From an uncultured Rhodospirillaceae bacterium (GTDB taxonomy: Bacteria; Pseudomonadota; Alphaproteobacteria; Reyranellales; Reyranellaceae): 64,000 bases of DNA. The stretch's first letter is position 1, and each line of letters starts with the position of its first letter. The notes beneath the pieces are model-generated. The model was given only the letters and a program-made list of their open reading frames with translations, did not search any database and was not told where the DNA came from. This document shows positions 1 through 9,047 of this stretch, piece after piece. The position numbers were made by a program, and so were the translations under genes. Location of the stretch: assembly GCA_945952105.1 (NCBI GenBank), contig CAMFGZ010000003.1, forward strand, positions 62,001 through 126,000, read 5' to 3'.

Positions 1-1106
1 AGCAGCTCGACGAGATGGATTACGCGCCCTCGTTCCAGATGGGCCATCCCAAGGCTTTCGAGCTGGCCGCGCGCCACGCCGCGATGCTGCCGGGCGACCT
101 TAACCACGCCTTCTACTGCAACTCGGGCTCCGAGGCGGTCGACAGCGCACTCAAGATCGCGCTGGCGTACCATCGCGCCAACGGCCAGGGCACGCGGACC
201 CGGTTCGTCGGCCGCGAGCGCGGCTATCACGGCGTCGGCTTTGGCGGCATCTCCGTCGGTGGCATGGTGAACAATCGCAAGTGGTTCGGCGCGATGCTGC
301 CGGGCGTCGACCACCTGCCGCACACGCATCTGCCGGAAAATGCCTTCTCCAGGGGCGAGCCGGAGAACGGCGCGCATCTCGCCGACGCGCTGGAAGGCAT
401 CGTCGGCCTGCACGATGCCTCGAACATCGCTGCCGTCATCGTTGAGCCTTGCGCCGGCTCCACGGGCTTCCTGCCGCCGCCGAAGGGCTACCTGAAGCGC
501 CTGCGGGAGATCTGCGACAAGCACGGCATCCTGCTGATCTTCGACGAAGTCATCACCGGCTTCGGCCGCCTCGGCACCGGCTTTGCCGCCGACAAGTTCG
601 GCGTGATCCCCGATCTGATGACGGTGGCGAAGGGCATTTCCAATGCGACCGTGCCGATGGGCGGCGTATTCGTGCGCAAGAACGTGTTCGACGGGCTGAT
701 GAACGGTCCGGAGAACGCGATCGACCTGTTCCACGGCTACACCTACTCGGCCCATCCGCTGGCCTGCGCCGCGGCCTCGGCCGTGCTCGACATTTACCGC
801 GACGAGGAGCTGTTCGCCCGCGCCGCCGAGCTGTCGCCGTACTGGGAGGAGGGCATCCACTCGCTGAAGGGCCTGCCGAACGTCACCGACATCCGCAATC
901 TCGGCATGGCCTGCGGCATCGACCTGGCGCCGGAAGGTGCGGTCGGCACGCGCGGCTACAAGGCCTTCACCAAGGCCTTCGAACTCGGCCTGATGGTCCG
1001 CCAGTCGGGCGACGCGATCGCGATGTCGCCGCCGCTGGTGATCGAGAAGGCGCAGATCGACGAGATCGTCGACATCACCGCCAAGACCATCAAGGCGGTC
1101 GCCTAA
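1..1106 (+). CDS. Class III (omega-amino acid:pyruvate-type) aminotransferase, 5' truncated by window
   Basis: PLP-dependent fold-type I aminotransferase. The reading frame is open from the first bases (codons in phase with position 3), so the N-terminus lies outside the window and the ATG at 15 is internal. Visible motifs are the cofactor phosphate segment NSGSEAVDSALK, the PLP-ring Asp in FDEVITGFGR, and the Schiff-base Lys in TVAKGISNATVPMGG (codon at 630-632). The 367 residues present against about 440 in omega-amino acid:pyruvate aminotransferases imply roughly 75 missing. Such enzymes move an amino group from beta-alanine, GABA or similar omega-amines to pyruvate in the cytosol. The exact substrate cannot be read from sequence. 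A LysE-type exporter follows 21 bp downstream, probably co-transcribed. Confidence 0.9.
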   Translation, partial: QLDEMDYAPSFQMGHPKAFELAARHAAMLPGDLNHAFYCNSGSEAVDSALKIALAYHRANGQGTRTRFVGRERGYHGVGFGGISVGGMVNNRKWFGAMLPGVDHLPHTHLPENAFSRGEPENGAHLADALEGIVGLHDASNIAAVIVEPCAGSTGFLPPPKGYLKRLREICDKHGILLIFDEVITGFGRLGTGFAADKFGVIPDLMTVAKGISNATVPMGGVFVRKNVFDGLMNGPENAIDLFHGYTYSAHPLACAAASAVLDIYRDEELFARAAELSPYWEEGIHSLKGLPNVTDIRNLGMACGIDLAPEGAVGTRGYKAFTKAFELGLMVRQSGDAIAMSPPLVIEKAQIDEIVDITAKTIKAVA

Positions 1107-1127
1107 GGCGGCCTCGAGGAGGGAGAG

Positions 1128-1763
1128 GTGGTCTCGCCGACGGCGCTGGCCGCCTTCGCCGCGGTGGCGCTCGGGATGGTTCTGACACCCGGGCCCAACA
1201 TGGCCTATCTCATCTCCCGCTCGATCTGCCAGGGCCGGGTCGCCGGCCTGGTCTCGCTGGGCGGCGTCGCGCTGGGCTTCGTCACCTATATGCTTCTGGC
1301 GGCGTTCGGCATTACGGCGCTGCTGTTCACCATCCCCTATGCCTATGACGCGCTGCGCCTGGCGGGCGCGGCGTATCTCGCCTGGCTGGCCTGGAGCGCG
1401 CTCCGGCCCGGCGGGCGCTCGCCGTTCGAGGTGCGGGACCTGCCGCCCGATTCGCCTCGGCGACTGTTCATGATGGGATTGCTCACCAACCTCCTCAATC
1501 CCAAGATCGCCGCGCTCTATCTCTCCCTGCTGCCGCAGTTCGTCGATGCCGACCGCGGCAACGTGCTTGGCCAGACACTCCTGCTCGGCGGCAGCCAGAT
1601 CGCGATCAGCCTCACGATCAACGCGTTGATCGTCGTGGCGGCCGGCTCCGTCGCTGCATTCCTCACCGGCCGGCCGTTCTGGATGGCCGCGCAGCGATGG
1701 CTGATGGGAACCGTGCTCGGGGCGCTCGCCGTACGCATGGCGTTCGACACGGGTCGCCGCTAA
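1128..1763 (+). CDS. LysE/RhtB family amino-acid exporter
   Basis: A 211-residue inner-membrane protein with about six hydrophobic segments and the family N-terminal signature TPGPNMAYLISRS (residues about 22-34). LysE/RhtB proteins export amino acids or small related metabolites. The start is GTG at 1128, preceded by the strong ribosome site GGAGGGAG about 6 bp upstream; no ATG fits the conserved N-terminus. It follows the aminotransferase by 21 bp, so the two may form a unit that deaminates and exports amino compounds, though that link is inference. Length is normal for the family. Substrate unknown. Confidence 0.88.
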   Translation: MVSPTALAAFAAVALGMVLTPGPNMAYLISRSICQGRVAGLVSLGGVALGFVTYMLLAAFGITALLFTIPYAYDALRLAGAAYLAWLAWSALRPGGRSPFEVRDLPPDSPRRLFMMGLLTNLLNPKIAALYLSLLPQFVDADRGNVLGQTLLLGGSQIAISLTINALIVVAAGSVAAFLTGRPFWMAAQRWLMGTVLGALAVRMAFDTGRR

Positions 1764-1808
1764 AAAGGTGCCTCGACCAGCCGTTACAAGGGCCGGGGAA
1801 CGGGCGAA

Positions 1809-3218
1809 GTGATTCTCGACGACAATGTAACGGCTTTGGTGGGGGCGGCTGCTGCGGTGGCCCATGTCGCCATTGCCGGCGCCGTCACGATCCACGTGCT
1901 GCTTTACAAGCGCAGCGTCGGTGCGGCCGTTTCCTGGATCGGCATCGCCTGGCTGTCTCCTTTCATGGGAGGGCTGCTCTACGCCATCATGGGGATCAAC
2001 CGCGTGAAGCGGCGGGCCCAGAGGCTGAAGCGCCAGCGCCTGCCGCTGGCCGTCGCGACACCCGATGCCGTGGCGACCGATGCGCTGACTCCGCTGGAGT
2101 ACGCGGTGGGGCGGCTGACCGGGTTGCCGTCGATGCCGGGCAACAAGGTCGAGATGCTGCACAGCGGCGACGAAGCCTATCCGCGCATGCTCGAGGAGAT
2201 CGGCCGTGCGAAGCAGAGCATCGGCCTGTGCAGCTACATTTTCCGTGCCGATTCGGCGGGCGAGAAGTTCCATCGGGCGTTGATCGACGCGCAGAAGCGC
2301 GGCGTGAAGGTGCGCGTGTTGATCGACGGCATCGGCAGCGGCTATTTCTGGTCGGGCACCTACGAGGCCCTGCGCGCGGCCGGTGTGCCGGTCGCGCGCT
2401 TTCTCCATTCATACTTCCCCTGGCGCACGCCGTTCCTGAACCTGCGCAATCACCGCAAGCTGCTGGTGATTGATGGACGGATCGCCTTCACCGGCGGTCT
2501 CAACATCGGCGAGGAGAACGTCGAAGCGTCCAATCCGACTCATCCCGTGCGCGACACGCATTTCCGCATGGAAGGCCCGGTCGTTCAGCAGCTCACCGAT
2601 GCTTTCGCCGACGACTGGCTGTTCACAACCCGCGAGCAGCTGCCGGACGAGGACTGGTTCCCGCCGCTCGAGCCGGTCGGGCAGGTATCGGCGCGCGTCG
2701 TGCCGTCGGGTCCCGACGAGGACATGGAGCAGATCGAGTTCGTGACGCTGCATGCGATCTCCTGCGCGCGCGCCTCGATCCGCGTGGTCACGCCGTACTT
2801 CCTGCCGGGCGAGCCGCTCACTATGGCCCTGGGGCTGGCGGCGATGCGCGGTATCAAGGTCGATATCCTGCTGCCGGAGAACTCCAATCACGCGATCCTG
2901 GACTGGGCGCGGCGCGTGCCGCTGCGGCCGCTGATCGAAGCAGGCTGCCGCATCTGGCTGATGCCGGCGCCGTTCGATCATTCCAAGCTGATGACGATCG
3001 ACGATTCCTGGTCGTTCATCGGCAGCGCCAACTGGGACACGCGCAGCTTCCGGCTGAACTTCGAACTGAACGTCGAACTGCACGATGCGGCCTTCGCACG
3101 CCAGATCGTCGAGGCCAGCACGCCGACCCGCCGCCTGACCCTGGCCGACATCGACGGCGATCCGCTGCCGATCCGCCTGCGCAACAGCGCGGCGAGGCTG
3201 TTGCAGCCCTATCTGTAG
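1809..3218 (+). CDS. cls: Cardiolipin synthase, phospholipase D superfamily
   Basis: A 469-residue protein with two N-terminal transmembrane segments and two HKD catalytic motifs. The first is NHRKLLVIDG with H215, K217 and D222; the second is DHSKLMTIDD with H391, K393 and D398. This is the arrangement of bacterial Cls enzymes, which condense two phosphatidylglycerol molecules into cardiolipin plus glycerol at the cytoplasmic membrane. The start is GTG at 1809 and gives the expected two-helix N-terminus. Its last 10 bp overlap the end of the convergent phosphatase-like gene on the other strand. Both catalytic motifs are intact. Confidence 0.92.
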   Translation: MILDDNVTALVGAAAAVAHVAIAGAVTIHVLLYKRSVGAAVSWIGIAWLSPFMGGLLYAIMGINRVKRRAQRLKRQRLPLAVATPDAVATDALTPLEYAVGRLTGLPSMPGNKVEMLHSGDEAYPRMLEEIGRAKQSIGLCSYIFRADSAGEKFHRALIDAQKRGVKVRVLIDGIGSGYFWSGTYEALRAAGVPVARFLHSYFPWRTPFLNLRNHRKLLVIDGRIAFTGGLNIGEENVEASNPTHPVRDTHFRMEGPVVQQLTDAFADDWLFTTREQLPDEDWFPPLEPVGQVSARVVPSGPDEDMEQIEFVTLHAISCARASIRVVTPYFLPGEPLTMALGLAAMRGIKVDILLPENSNHAILDWARRVPLRPLIEAGCRIWLMPAPFDHSKLMTIDDSWSFIGSANWDTRSFRLNFELNVELHDAAFARQIVEASTPTRRLTLADIDGDPLPIRLRNSAARLLQPYL

Positions 3219-3877
3219 AAGCGGCCCAGCCGGTCCTTGCGGGCCCGCGAAGGCGGCGGTTCGGCGTGGGGCCCCGCGAGATGCAGTTCGAGCCTGATCG
3301 GCCGATGATCTGACGGGCCGAAGTCGAGCGCGGCCGAGGCGCGGCAGACGAGCCCATGGGCCAGGCAGCGGTCGAGCCGGACCGGCATGACATTGCCCGA
3401 GAGATGGGTGGGCTCGCGCGGACCGACGTCGGCGAAGCCCGGAAGGATGACGGGACCGACGGCATTGTAATCGCCGATGATGGCCGACGGCTTGCCCTGA
3501 AGCGCCGCGGCGACGCGCGCGAGCTGGCGCCGGTTGAGAAGCTGGCCGTGCGAGAGATGGACGTTGGCCAGCGTGATGTCACCCATCTGGATGATCTGCG
3601 CGCGCCGGCGTGGCAGCCGTCCGGGCAGGCGCGAGGCCGGCAGCGACAGCGCCGCAGGGCGCGGAAAATGGGTCGGGCTCCAAACCGCGAGCCCATGGAT
3701 GCGGCCGAGCCATGACAGGCGGTAGAAGTGGCCGCCGACCAGCTCCGGCAGCTTCTCGATATGTCGCGTCGCCTCCTGCATCAGCAGCACGTCGGGCTTC
3801 TGGATGTCGATCAGCGTGGCAACGTCCTCGACGGCCGCGCCGGTCAGACGCAGAAGGTTCCAGCTGATGACCTTCAC
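3209..3877 (-). CDS. Endonuclease/exonuclease/phosphatase (EEP) family protein
   Basis: A 222-residue protein with EEP-superfamily landmarks: MKVISWNLLRL at the N-terminus (Asn for metal coordination), LLMQEAT (catalytic Glu), IIGDYNAV (the Asp/Asn pair) and a C-terminal SDHRPIRLEL (Asp-His). These enzymes cleave phosphodiester or phosphate-ester bonds with Mg2+; bacterial members may act on nucleic acids, phosphoinositides or lipids. The GTG start overlaps the stop of the upstream antiporter in a GTGA tetranucleotide, so translational coupling is likely. No secretion signal is seen. The substrate cannot be assigned; location beside cardiolipin synthase is only suggestive of a lipid role. Confidence 0.85.
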   Translation of the reverse strand: MKVISWNLLRLTGAAVEDVATLIDIQKPDVLLMQEATRHIEKLPELVGGHFYRLSWLGRIHGLAVWSPTHFPRPAALSLPASRLPGRLPRRRAQIIQMGDITLANVHLSHGQLLNRRQLARVAAALQGKPSAIIGDYNAVGPVILPGFADVGPREPTHLSGNVMPVRLDRCLAHGLVCRASAALDFGPSDHRPIRLELHLAGPHAEPPPSRARKDRLGRFYR

Positions 3878-5676
3878 GGCTTAGCGGCCTTCTCGCGGCG
3901 GGCGTGGCGGATCCGGGCGGTCATCGATCCCGTGCCGCCGGCCGCGGCCTGCAGCTCGTTGCGAACCTGCTCGCGCCGCTCGTGGATCGAGGCGATGACC
4001 AGACCCATCGGCACGCCCAGCCCGACCAGCGCCGACTCGGCGAGCTGCAGGCTGGCCTCGATCGTTTCCGGCACCGTGTCGGTGACGGCCAGCGTATAGA
4101 GATGGCGGGCATGCTGGGCATCGTGGGCGCGCGCCACGATCATCACGTCGGGCCGGCGTGCCCGGACGGCGCGCACCACGTCGTCGACCGCGGCCGTGTC
4201 GATGGTGACGATGACGCCGGTCGCCTCGTCGACGCCGCAGCGCTGCAGGAACAGGGAATTGGAGGCGTCGCCGAAATAGACCGGCCGTCCGAGCTTGCGC
4301 CAGCGTTCGACCCTGACCGCGTCGTGGTCGGCGGCGATGTAGGAAATCTCGTGCTTGTCGAGCAGGTCGCAGACGAGCTGGCCGACGCGGCCGTGACCGA
4401 CAACGATCACGCGCCTGACGTGGTCGGCGGGCGGCAGCGGCGTCGAAGGTGCGTCGCTCGTCACCTGCTTGGCGACCCGCTGGGCGAAGCGGCGGGCGAA
4501 CAGCGACACGAACGGCAGCGTGCCCATCGTGAGCGATACGACCGCAAGGACGCCCGCGGCGACGTCGGGCTGGACGAGGCCGAACTGCGAGGCGAGCCCG
4601 ATGCCGATGAAGGCGAACTCGCCGCCCGGCGCCAGCAGGAGGCTTGTCTCGACGCTGGCGGCCCAGGGCACGCCGAAGAAGCGGCAGAGCGGTACCAGCA
4701 GGACCGTCTTGGCGACCATCATGGCAAAGAAACCGCCGATCACCAGCAGCGGTTCCCGCCAGATGAAGCTCAGGTCGATGTGCATGCCGACCGAAAAGAA
4801 GAAGACGCCGAGCAGCAGGCCGCGGAAGGGGTCGATCATCGCCTCCACGGCGCGGCGATACTCCGTTTCGGCCAGCAGCAGGCCTGCAATGAAGGCGCCG
4901 AGGGCCATCGAGAGGCCGGCGAAGGCCGCGATCACGCCCGAACCGACGGCGATCAGCAGCGTCGCGGCCATGAAGAATTCGGGATTGTCGGTGCTGGCGG
5001 CAAGGCGAAACAGCGGCTTCAGCACGACCCGCCCCACCACGGCGATCACCACGACGGCGAGGATCGCCTCGACCATCGCCACGGCCACCCCCTGCACCAG
5101 CGAGCCTTCGGAATGCCCTCCCAGGGCGCTGATCATGAACAGGAGCGGGACCACGGCCAGGTCCTGCGCCAGCAGGATGGCAAAGCTCGTGCGTCCGGTG
5201 GTCGACATCATGCGGCGCTGCCCGGACAGCAATTCCATCACGATGGCGGTGGAAGAAAGCGCGAGACAGGTGCCGATGATGAGGGCCGCCGCCGCCGGCT
5301 GGCCGAGCCAGAGCGCGGCGAGGCTGATGGCCAGAGCCGACAGGACGACCTGCAGCCCACCCAGGCCGAAGACCAGGCGTCGCATCGTGATCATGCGGCG
5401 CATCGAGAGTTCCAGGCCTATGAAGAACAGCAGGAAGACGATGCCGAGGTCGGCGATGAAGGCGATCTGTCTCTCGCCCGTGACCGTCAGCCAGTCGATG
5501 GCGCGGGAAAAGTCGGCGAGGCGGCCCAGCCCGTACGGGCCGAGCGCCGTTCCCACGACCATGAAGCCAAGCACGGGGCTGATCTTGAGGCGGTGGACCA
5601 CCGGCGCAACGACGGCGGCCGTTCCGAGGACGATGAGAGCGTCCTTGAAGACGTAGATGTCGCTGGGGCCCGCCAT
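3874..5676 (-). CDS. CPA2-family monovalent cation:proton antiporter with TrkA-N domain (KefB/C-like)
   Basis: About 600 residues. The N-terminal two thirds is a polytopic Na+/H+-exchanger fold (for example FLLFFIGLELSMRRM and GALGGHSEG regions). From about residue 420 a Rossmann RCK/TrkA-N domain begins with VIVVGHGRVG, then acidic nucleotide-ring contacts in AADHDAVRVERW. This is the Kef layout, in which ligand binding to the RCK domain gates K+ efflux coupled to H+ entry at the inner membrane. The ATG at 5676 (MAGPSDIYVF) is chosen because it starts just before the first membrane helix; the frame stays open 18 codons upstream. It is followed by the EEP-family gene with a 4-bp overlap. The ion is not certain. 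Confidence 0.9.
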   Translation of the reverse strand: MAGPSDIYVFKDALIVLGTAAVVAPVVHRLKISPVLGFMVVGTALGPYGLGRLADFSRAIDWLTVTGERQIAFIADLGIVFLLFFIGLELSMRRMITMRRLVFGLGGLQVVLSALAISLAALWLGQPAAAALIIGTCLALSSTAIVMELLSGQRRMMSTTGRTSFAILLAQDLAVVPLLFMISALGGHSEGSLVQGVAVAMVEAILAVVVIAVVGRVVLKPLFRLAASTDNPEFFMAATLLIAVGSGVIAAFAGLSMALGAFIAGLLLAETEYRRAVEAMIDPFRGLLLGVFFFSVGMHIDLSFIWREPLLVIGGFFAMMVAKTVLLVPLCRFFGVPWAASVETSLLLAPGGEFAFIGIGLASQFGLVQPDVAAGVLAVVSLTMGTLPFVSLFARRFAQRVAKQVTSDAPSTPLPPADHVRRVIVVGHGRVGQLVCDLLDKHEISYIAADHDAVRVERWRKLGRPVYFGDASNSLFLQRCGVDEATGVIVTIDTAAVDDVVRAVRARRPDVMIVARAHDAQHARHLYTLAVTDTVPETIEASLQLAESALVGLGVPMGLVIASIHERREQVRNELQAAAGGTGSMTARIRHARREKAAKP

Positions 5677-5753
5677 GTCCGTCAAACATAGACTGCGAAC
5701 GGCGTTCTGTGCACACTTTCGTCGGCACACAACGAAATCGGGACGGAAACGAC

Positions 5754-6758
5754 ATGAAGGTGGTCATCACCGGCGGCGCGGGCTTCCTCGGCAAGAAACT
5801 CGCGCGACGCATCCTGCAGCAGGGCGAGATCGCCGGTCCTTCCGGAGAGCCGCAGAAGGTGGGCGAACTGCTGCTGTTCGACGTCGCCAGGGCGAGCGGG
5901 CCGGGGCTCGACGATCCGAGGGTCAAGACGGTGGCCGGCGACATCTCGAACTTCGCAACGGTGCAGTCGATCATCCAGGGCGCCGCCACGGTCTTCCACT
6001 TCGCCGCGGTGGTGAGCGCCGGGGCAGAGGCCGACTTCGACTTGGGCTACCGGGTCAATCTCGACGGCACGCGCAACGTGCTCGAGGCCTGCCGGGCGCT
6101 CGGCACCAACCCGCGCGTGGTCTTCACCAGCTCGCTGGCGGCCTTCGGTGGCGATCTCCCGCCGGCCGTGACGGACGACACACCGCTCACGCCCCAGACC
6201 TCATACGGCGCGCAGAAGTCGATCGGCGAGTTCCTCGTCCGGGACTACACCCGAAAGGGGTTCCTGCGCGGCACCGCCGTTCGCCTGCCCACGATCTGCG
6301 TCCGCACCGGCCTGCCCAACAAGGCGGCGTCGACCTGGGCCAGTTCCGTGGTGCGCGAGCCGCTGACCGGTGTGGACGTCGTCTGTCCGGTGACTCCGGA
6401 GACGGTGATGGTGGTGCTGAGCCCGCGCAAGACGGTCGATGCCTTCATGCGCCTGCACGACCTGCCGGCCGATGCGTTCGGCCCGGGGCGCACCTTGCTG
6501 CTGAACGGCATCAACGTGACGGCCAGGGAACTTGAGGCGGCCGTCGGGCGCCATGCCGGCAATCGCAAGGTCGGCAAGGTCGCGTGGCAGCACGATCCGG
6601 CGATCCAGAAGATCTGCGACGGCTGGCCCCAGGGCATCGATTCGGCGCGGTCGCGGAAGCTCGGCTTCGAGACCGACAAGGATCTCGACGAGGTCGTCCG
6701 CCACTTCATCGCCGACGATCTCGACGAGCAGATGCGGATCGCAAGACCCGCCGCCTGA
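5754..6758 (+). CDS. denD: NAD-dependent epimerase/dehydratase family protein, D-erythronate dehydrogenase-like
   Basis: A 334-residue short-chain dehydrogenase/reductase of the extended type. The NAD-binding GxxGxxG is at residues 7-13 (ITGGAGFLGKKLA) and the catalytic Tyr/Lys lie in SYGAQKSIGE. The segments VNLDGTRNVLEACRALG, FTSSLAAFGGDLPP and RLPTICVRTGLPNKAAS match my memory of the DenD family, which oxidises D-erythronate to 2-oxo-D-erythronate in four-carbon sugar-acid catabolism. The ATG at 5754 is preferred over an in-frame one at 5709 because the Rossmann strand begins there. DenD partners (otnK, otnI/otnC) are not adjacent, so the physiological substrate remains open. The gene is divergent from the antiporter. 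Confidence 0.82.
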   Translation: MKVVITGGAGFLGKKLARRILQQGEIAGPSGEPQKVGELLLFDVARASGPGLDDPRVKTVAGDISNFATVQSIIQGAATVFHFAAVVSAGAEADFDLGYRVNLDGTRNVLEACRALGTNPRVVFTSSLAAFGGDLPPAVTDDTPLTPQTSYGAQKSIGEFLVRDYTRKGFLRGTAVRLPTICVRTGLPNKAASTWASSVVREPLTGVDVVCPVTPETVMVVLSPRKTVDAFMRLHDLPADAFGPGRTLLLNGINVTARELEAAVGRHAGNRKVGKVAWQHDPAIQKICDGWPQGIDSARSRKLGFETDKDLDEVVRHFIADDLDEQMRIARPAA

Positions 6759-6759
6759 C

Positions 6760-6781
6760 GGCCGCAGGAAGGCCTGCGGCC
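6760..6781. terminator. Perfect 9-bp hairpin between convergent genes
   Basis: GGCCGCAGG (6760-6768), loop AAGG, CCTGCGGCC (6773-6781). It lies one base after the denD stop and its last base belongs to the methyltransferase stop codon on the other strand. There is no T-tract on either side, so if it ends transcription it does so inefficiently or by blocking read-through from both directions. Confidence 0.45.
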
Positions 6782-7590
6782 TAGCGGCCGCGCAGCATCC
6801 GCCAGCCGTTCTGGAGGTGCCGCATCGGCCCCCAGACATGGCGGGTGCGCATCATGTGCCAGCGCTGCGGCTCGTTGTCGGGCCCCGCGATGGCTCCCGC
6901 ATCGTCGACGTAATCGGTGATGCCGACGGCATCGGTGTCCCACGGGCCGGTCGTCTTGAAGATCGTGGTCTTGGCGCCGTACTGCAGCAGCGTCTTCGAC
7001 ATGCCGGTCGCCATGAAATCCATGTAGCGTGGCAGGCTCTCGGGACGGCAGAGATAGCCCTTGTTGAATCCGACGGCGAGCAGGCGGAAGCTGAACGGGT
7101 TCTTCTCGAGGAAACGGATGACCTCGGTCGTGTTGGCCGGGTAGCGCGGCGAGAAGAAATCGTCGATCACGACGATGCCCTCGGTATTCACGATCCGGTT
7201 GGCGAATTCGAGTTCGCGATAGACGGCGGTACCGGTGTGCTCGCCGTCGATGTGGAACCACCGGACCGACTGATGCATCGCCTGCAGGTCGAGCTTGGCG
7301 GGCAGGTCCGCGGACGGGCCGGAGAGGGGCACGATGTTCGTGGGCTGGGCGCCCACCGACTCGATCGAGCGCCGGACGGCTGGCTCGTCCAGCCTGAGGT
7401 CGCACAAATAGAGCTTCTCGTTGCCCTTGCGATAGCTTGCCAGGACGGAGGCCGAACGCCCCCGCCAGACCCCGATCTCGAACAGGTCGCCGGTGATTCC
7501 GGCCTGCTGGTCGAGCAGAGCGCGCCAGACGCAATAGGACTGGAACATGAACCAGCCCGGAATTGCGTCGATCTTCTCCCAACTGAGCAT
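6781..7590 (-). CDS. Class I SAM-dependent methyltransferase, TylF/CmcI-like (Methyltransf_24)
   Basis: A 269-residue protein starting at the ATG at 7590 (MLSWEKIDAI). The SAM-binding strand-loop GDLFEIGVWRGRSASVLASY resembles motif I of this class. It is followed by an acidic strand end (LYLCDLRLDE), then WFHIDGEHTGTAVYREL and GIVVIDDFFSPRYP, the H-x-D-G-x-H and DD elements typical of metal-dependent TylF/CmcI-type O-methyltransferases. Family members modify macrolide sugars, cephamycins or surface glycans. The gene is divergent (105 bp) from a pair of polytopic membrane proteins that may be glycosyltransferases, which would fit a glycan-modifying role, but this is inference. Confidence 0.82.
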   Translation of the reverse strand: MLSWEKIDAIPGWFMFQSYCVWRALLDQQAGITGDLFEIGVWRGRSASVLASYRKGNEKLYLCDLRLDEPAVRRSIESVGAQPTNIVPLSGPSADLPAKLDLQAMHQSVRWFHIDGEHTGTAVYRELEFANRIVNTEGIVVIDDFFSPRYPANTTEVIRFLEKNPFSFRLLAVGFNKGYLCRPESLPRYMDFMATGMSKTLLQYGAKTTIFKTTGPWDTDAVGITDYVDDAGAIAGPDNEPQRWHMMRTRHVWGPMRHLQNGWRMLRGR

Positions 7591-7695
7591 CCGCCACCCT
7601 CGTTTGCCGCGTCTTGCTAACAGCGCCCCATCGACGCTGCAAGCCGTCAGCGCTTGCACCCCCGGCTGGGCTCCTGTAGGCCCGCACGCGGGGAA

Positions 7696-9045
7696 ATGCC
7701 AACAACTACAGTCGCATACAGGGCCACGGTCGGCCTCCTTTGGATACTGGTGCTCTGGCATAGCTGGGAGTGCCGGGGGCTGTTCGTCGACGGTTCTGCA
7801 TTCCTCGTGCAGGTCGCGCGGCGCGAATTTTTCTTCGATTTCTACGATCCGCGCCTGTTTGCGATGGTCCTGGGGCAGGCGCCGATCCTGACCGCCGTGT
7901 TCCTGGGCGTCACCGACCTGCATCTGCTGGCGCAGCTCCTGTCGCTGGGCCTCTTTGCCCTTCCGACGGCGCTCTACCATCTCGCCCTGCTGCGGGTGAA
8001 GGACGACGCCATCCTGCTGTCGGCGGTCCTGGCGGCCATCGGCGTCGTCTTCATGACGACTTCCTTCTTCATCGTCGGCGAATACAACACCGCCTATGCC
8101 ATCGGCATCGTCGTGGCGGTGCGGCTGGCGACGGCGCAGAAGCTGACGGTCGAGGACGGCGCCTTCCTGGTCGCAGTCGGGCTGCTGGCGATCCGGGCCT
8201 ACGAGGTGATGCTCTATCTCGGGCCGGTTCTGGCCGCGATGATCGCCTGGACGATATACCGGGCGCGCTCGCGGCCCGTGGCCGCCACCACCCTCTACCT
8301 GCTCGCGATCCTGCCGTTCGTGGGCGGCATGCTGGTTGCGGCCAATTCGCTGATCCATCCGTTTTCGCAGGACCATCTCAGCCGGACCGCCGCGACGGTG
8401 CTCGATGCCTGGCAGAACATCCAGTTCGACCTGGCCCTTCTGGCGGCGCTGGTCATCTTCGGCTGGGCCGCCGTGCGGCCGCAGGATCTCAGCGGCCGCA
8501 GGCCCTATCTCGTCGCCGGCATCTTCCTGGCGCTGCTCGCTTTGTCTCCGCTGCTGGTGCTGACCGACACGCTGGTCCGTCCTCATGCCAAGTCGCAGTA
8601 CACCGCGCGCAGCATTGCAGGCCTCGTCACGACGATCATCGTCATCCTGATCTGGCTCTACACATCGCCGCTCGGGACCCGCATCAAGTCGTTCGTTGCC
8701 CTGCGCCGGCCCGAAGTGTCGCGGCGGATGCTGACCTTCGGCTGCCTGATGGTGCTCGCGATCCTGCCCTCGAACGCCTATCTGACGTTCGAGTGGCGGA
8801 GCTACCTGAATACGGTCCGGACGATCGTTCGAACCCAGAGCGGCGTCATCGAGTTCGAATCGACCCCGCTCGCCAAGCGTCCGCTCGAGACACTGGTCGA
8901 ATCGTGGATCCTGCCGAGCCAGAGCCTGATCCTTCGCGCCAAGCGGGGCGACGGCATCATCGCGCCGCCTCGCGGCTTCAATTCCTGGCAGCCGTTCCCC
9001 CCTGCCGAGCCCTATCCCCTGGGCTCCTACGTGTGGCGCGACTGA
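7696..9045 (+). CDS. Polytopic membrane protein, first of two tandem paralogs (possible GT-C fold)
   Basis: A 449-residue protein with about ten hydrophobic segments and no domain I can name. The ATG at 7696 (MPTTTV) directly precedes the first helix; an upstream in-frame TTG at 7654 is less likely. It is clearly homologous to the next gene: both share RGLF.DG..FL after helix 1, FALPTA.YHLAL.RV, TSFFIVGEYN, the R-[AS]-YE-x-M-x-YLGP segment, WQN.QF and a RRPEV[SA]RRM segment near the C-terminal third. An Asp soon after the first helix followed by many helices recalls GT-C glycosyltransferases that use lipid-linked sugars, but no definite catalytic motif is visible. Treat as an unassigned membrane protein. 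Confidence 0.75.
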   Translation: MPTTTVAYRATVGLLWILVLWHSWECRGLFVDGSAFLVQVARREFFFDFYDPRLFAMVLGQAPILTAVFLGVTDLHLLAQLLSLGLFALPTALYHLALLRVKDDAILLSAVLAAIGVVFMTTSFFIVGEYNTAYAIGIVVAVRLATAQKLTVEDGAFLVAVGLLAIRAYEVMLYLGPVLAAMIAWTIYRARSRPVAATTLYLLAILPFVGGMLVAANSLIHPFSQDHLSRTAATVLDAWQNIQFDLALLAALVIFGWAAVRPQDLSGRRPYLVAGIFLALLALSPLLVLTDTLVRPHAKSQYTARSIAGLVTTIIVILIWLYTSPLGTRIKSFVALRRPEVSRRMLTFGCLMVLAILPSNAYLTFEWRSYLNTVRTIVRTQSGVIEFESTPLAKRPLETLVESWILPSQSLILRAKRGDGIIAPPRGFNSWQPFPPAEPYPLGSYVWRD

Positions 9046-9047
9046 GC

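Noticed and set aside
3904..5691. 595-codon forward frame opposite the CPA2 antiporter
   Set aside because: Asp/His/Gly/Arg-rich antisense composition with no domain; the leftward frame is a clear antiporter.
6532..7620. 362-codon forward frame opposite the TylF-like methyltransferase
   Set aside because: Antisense shadow; the leftward frame has clear methyltransferase motifs.
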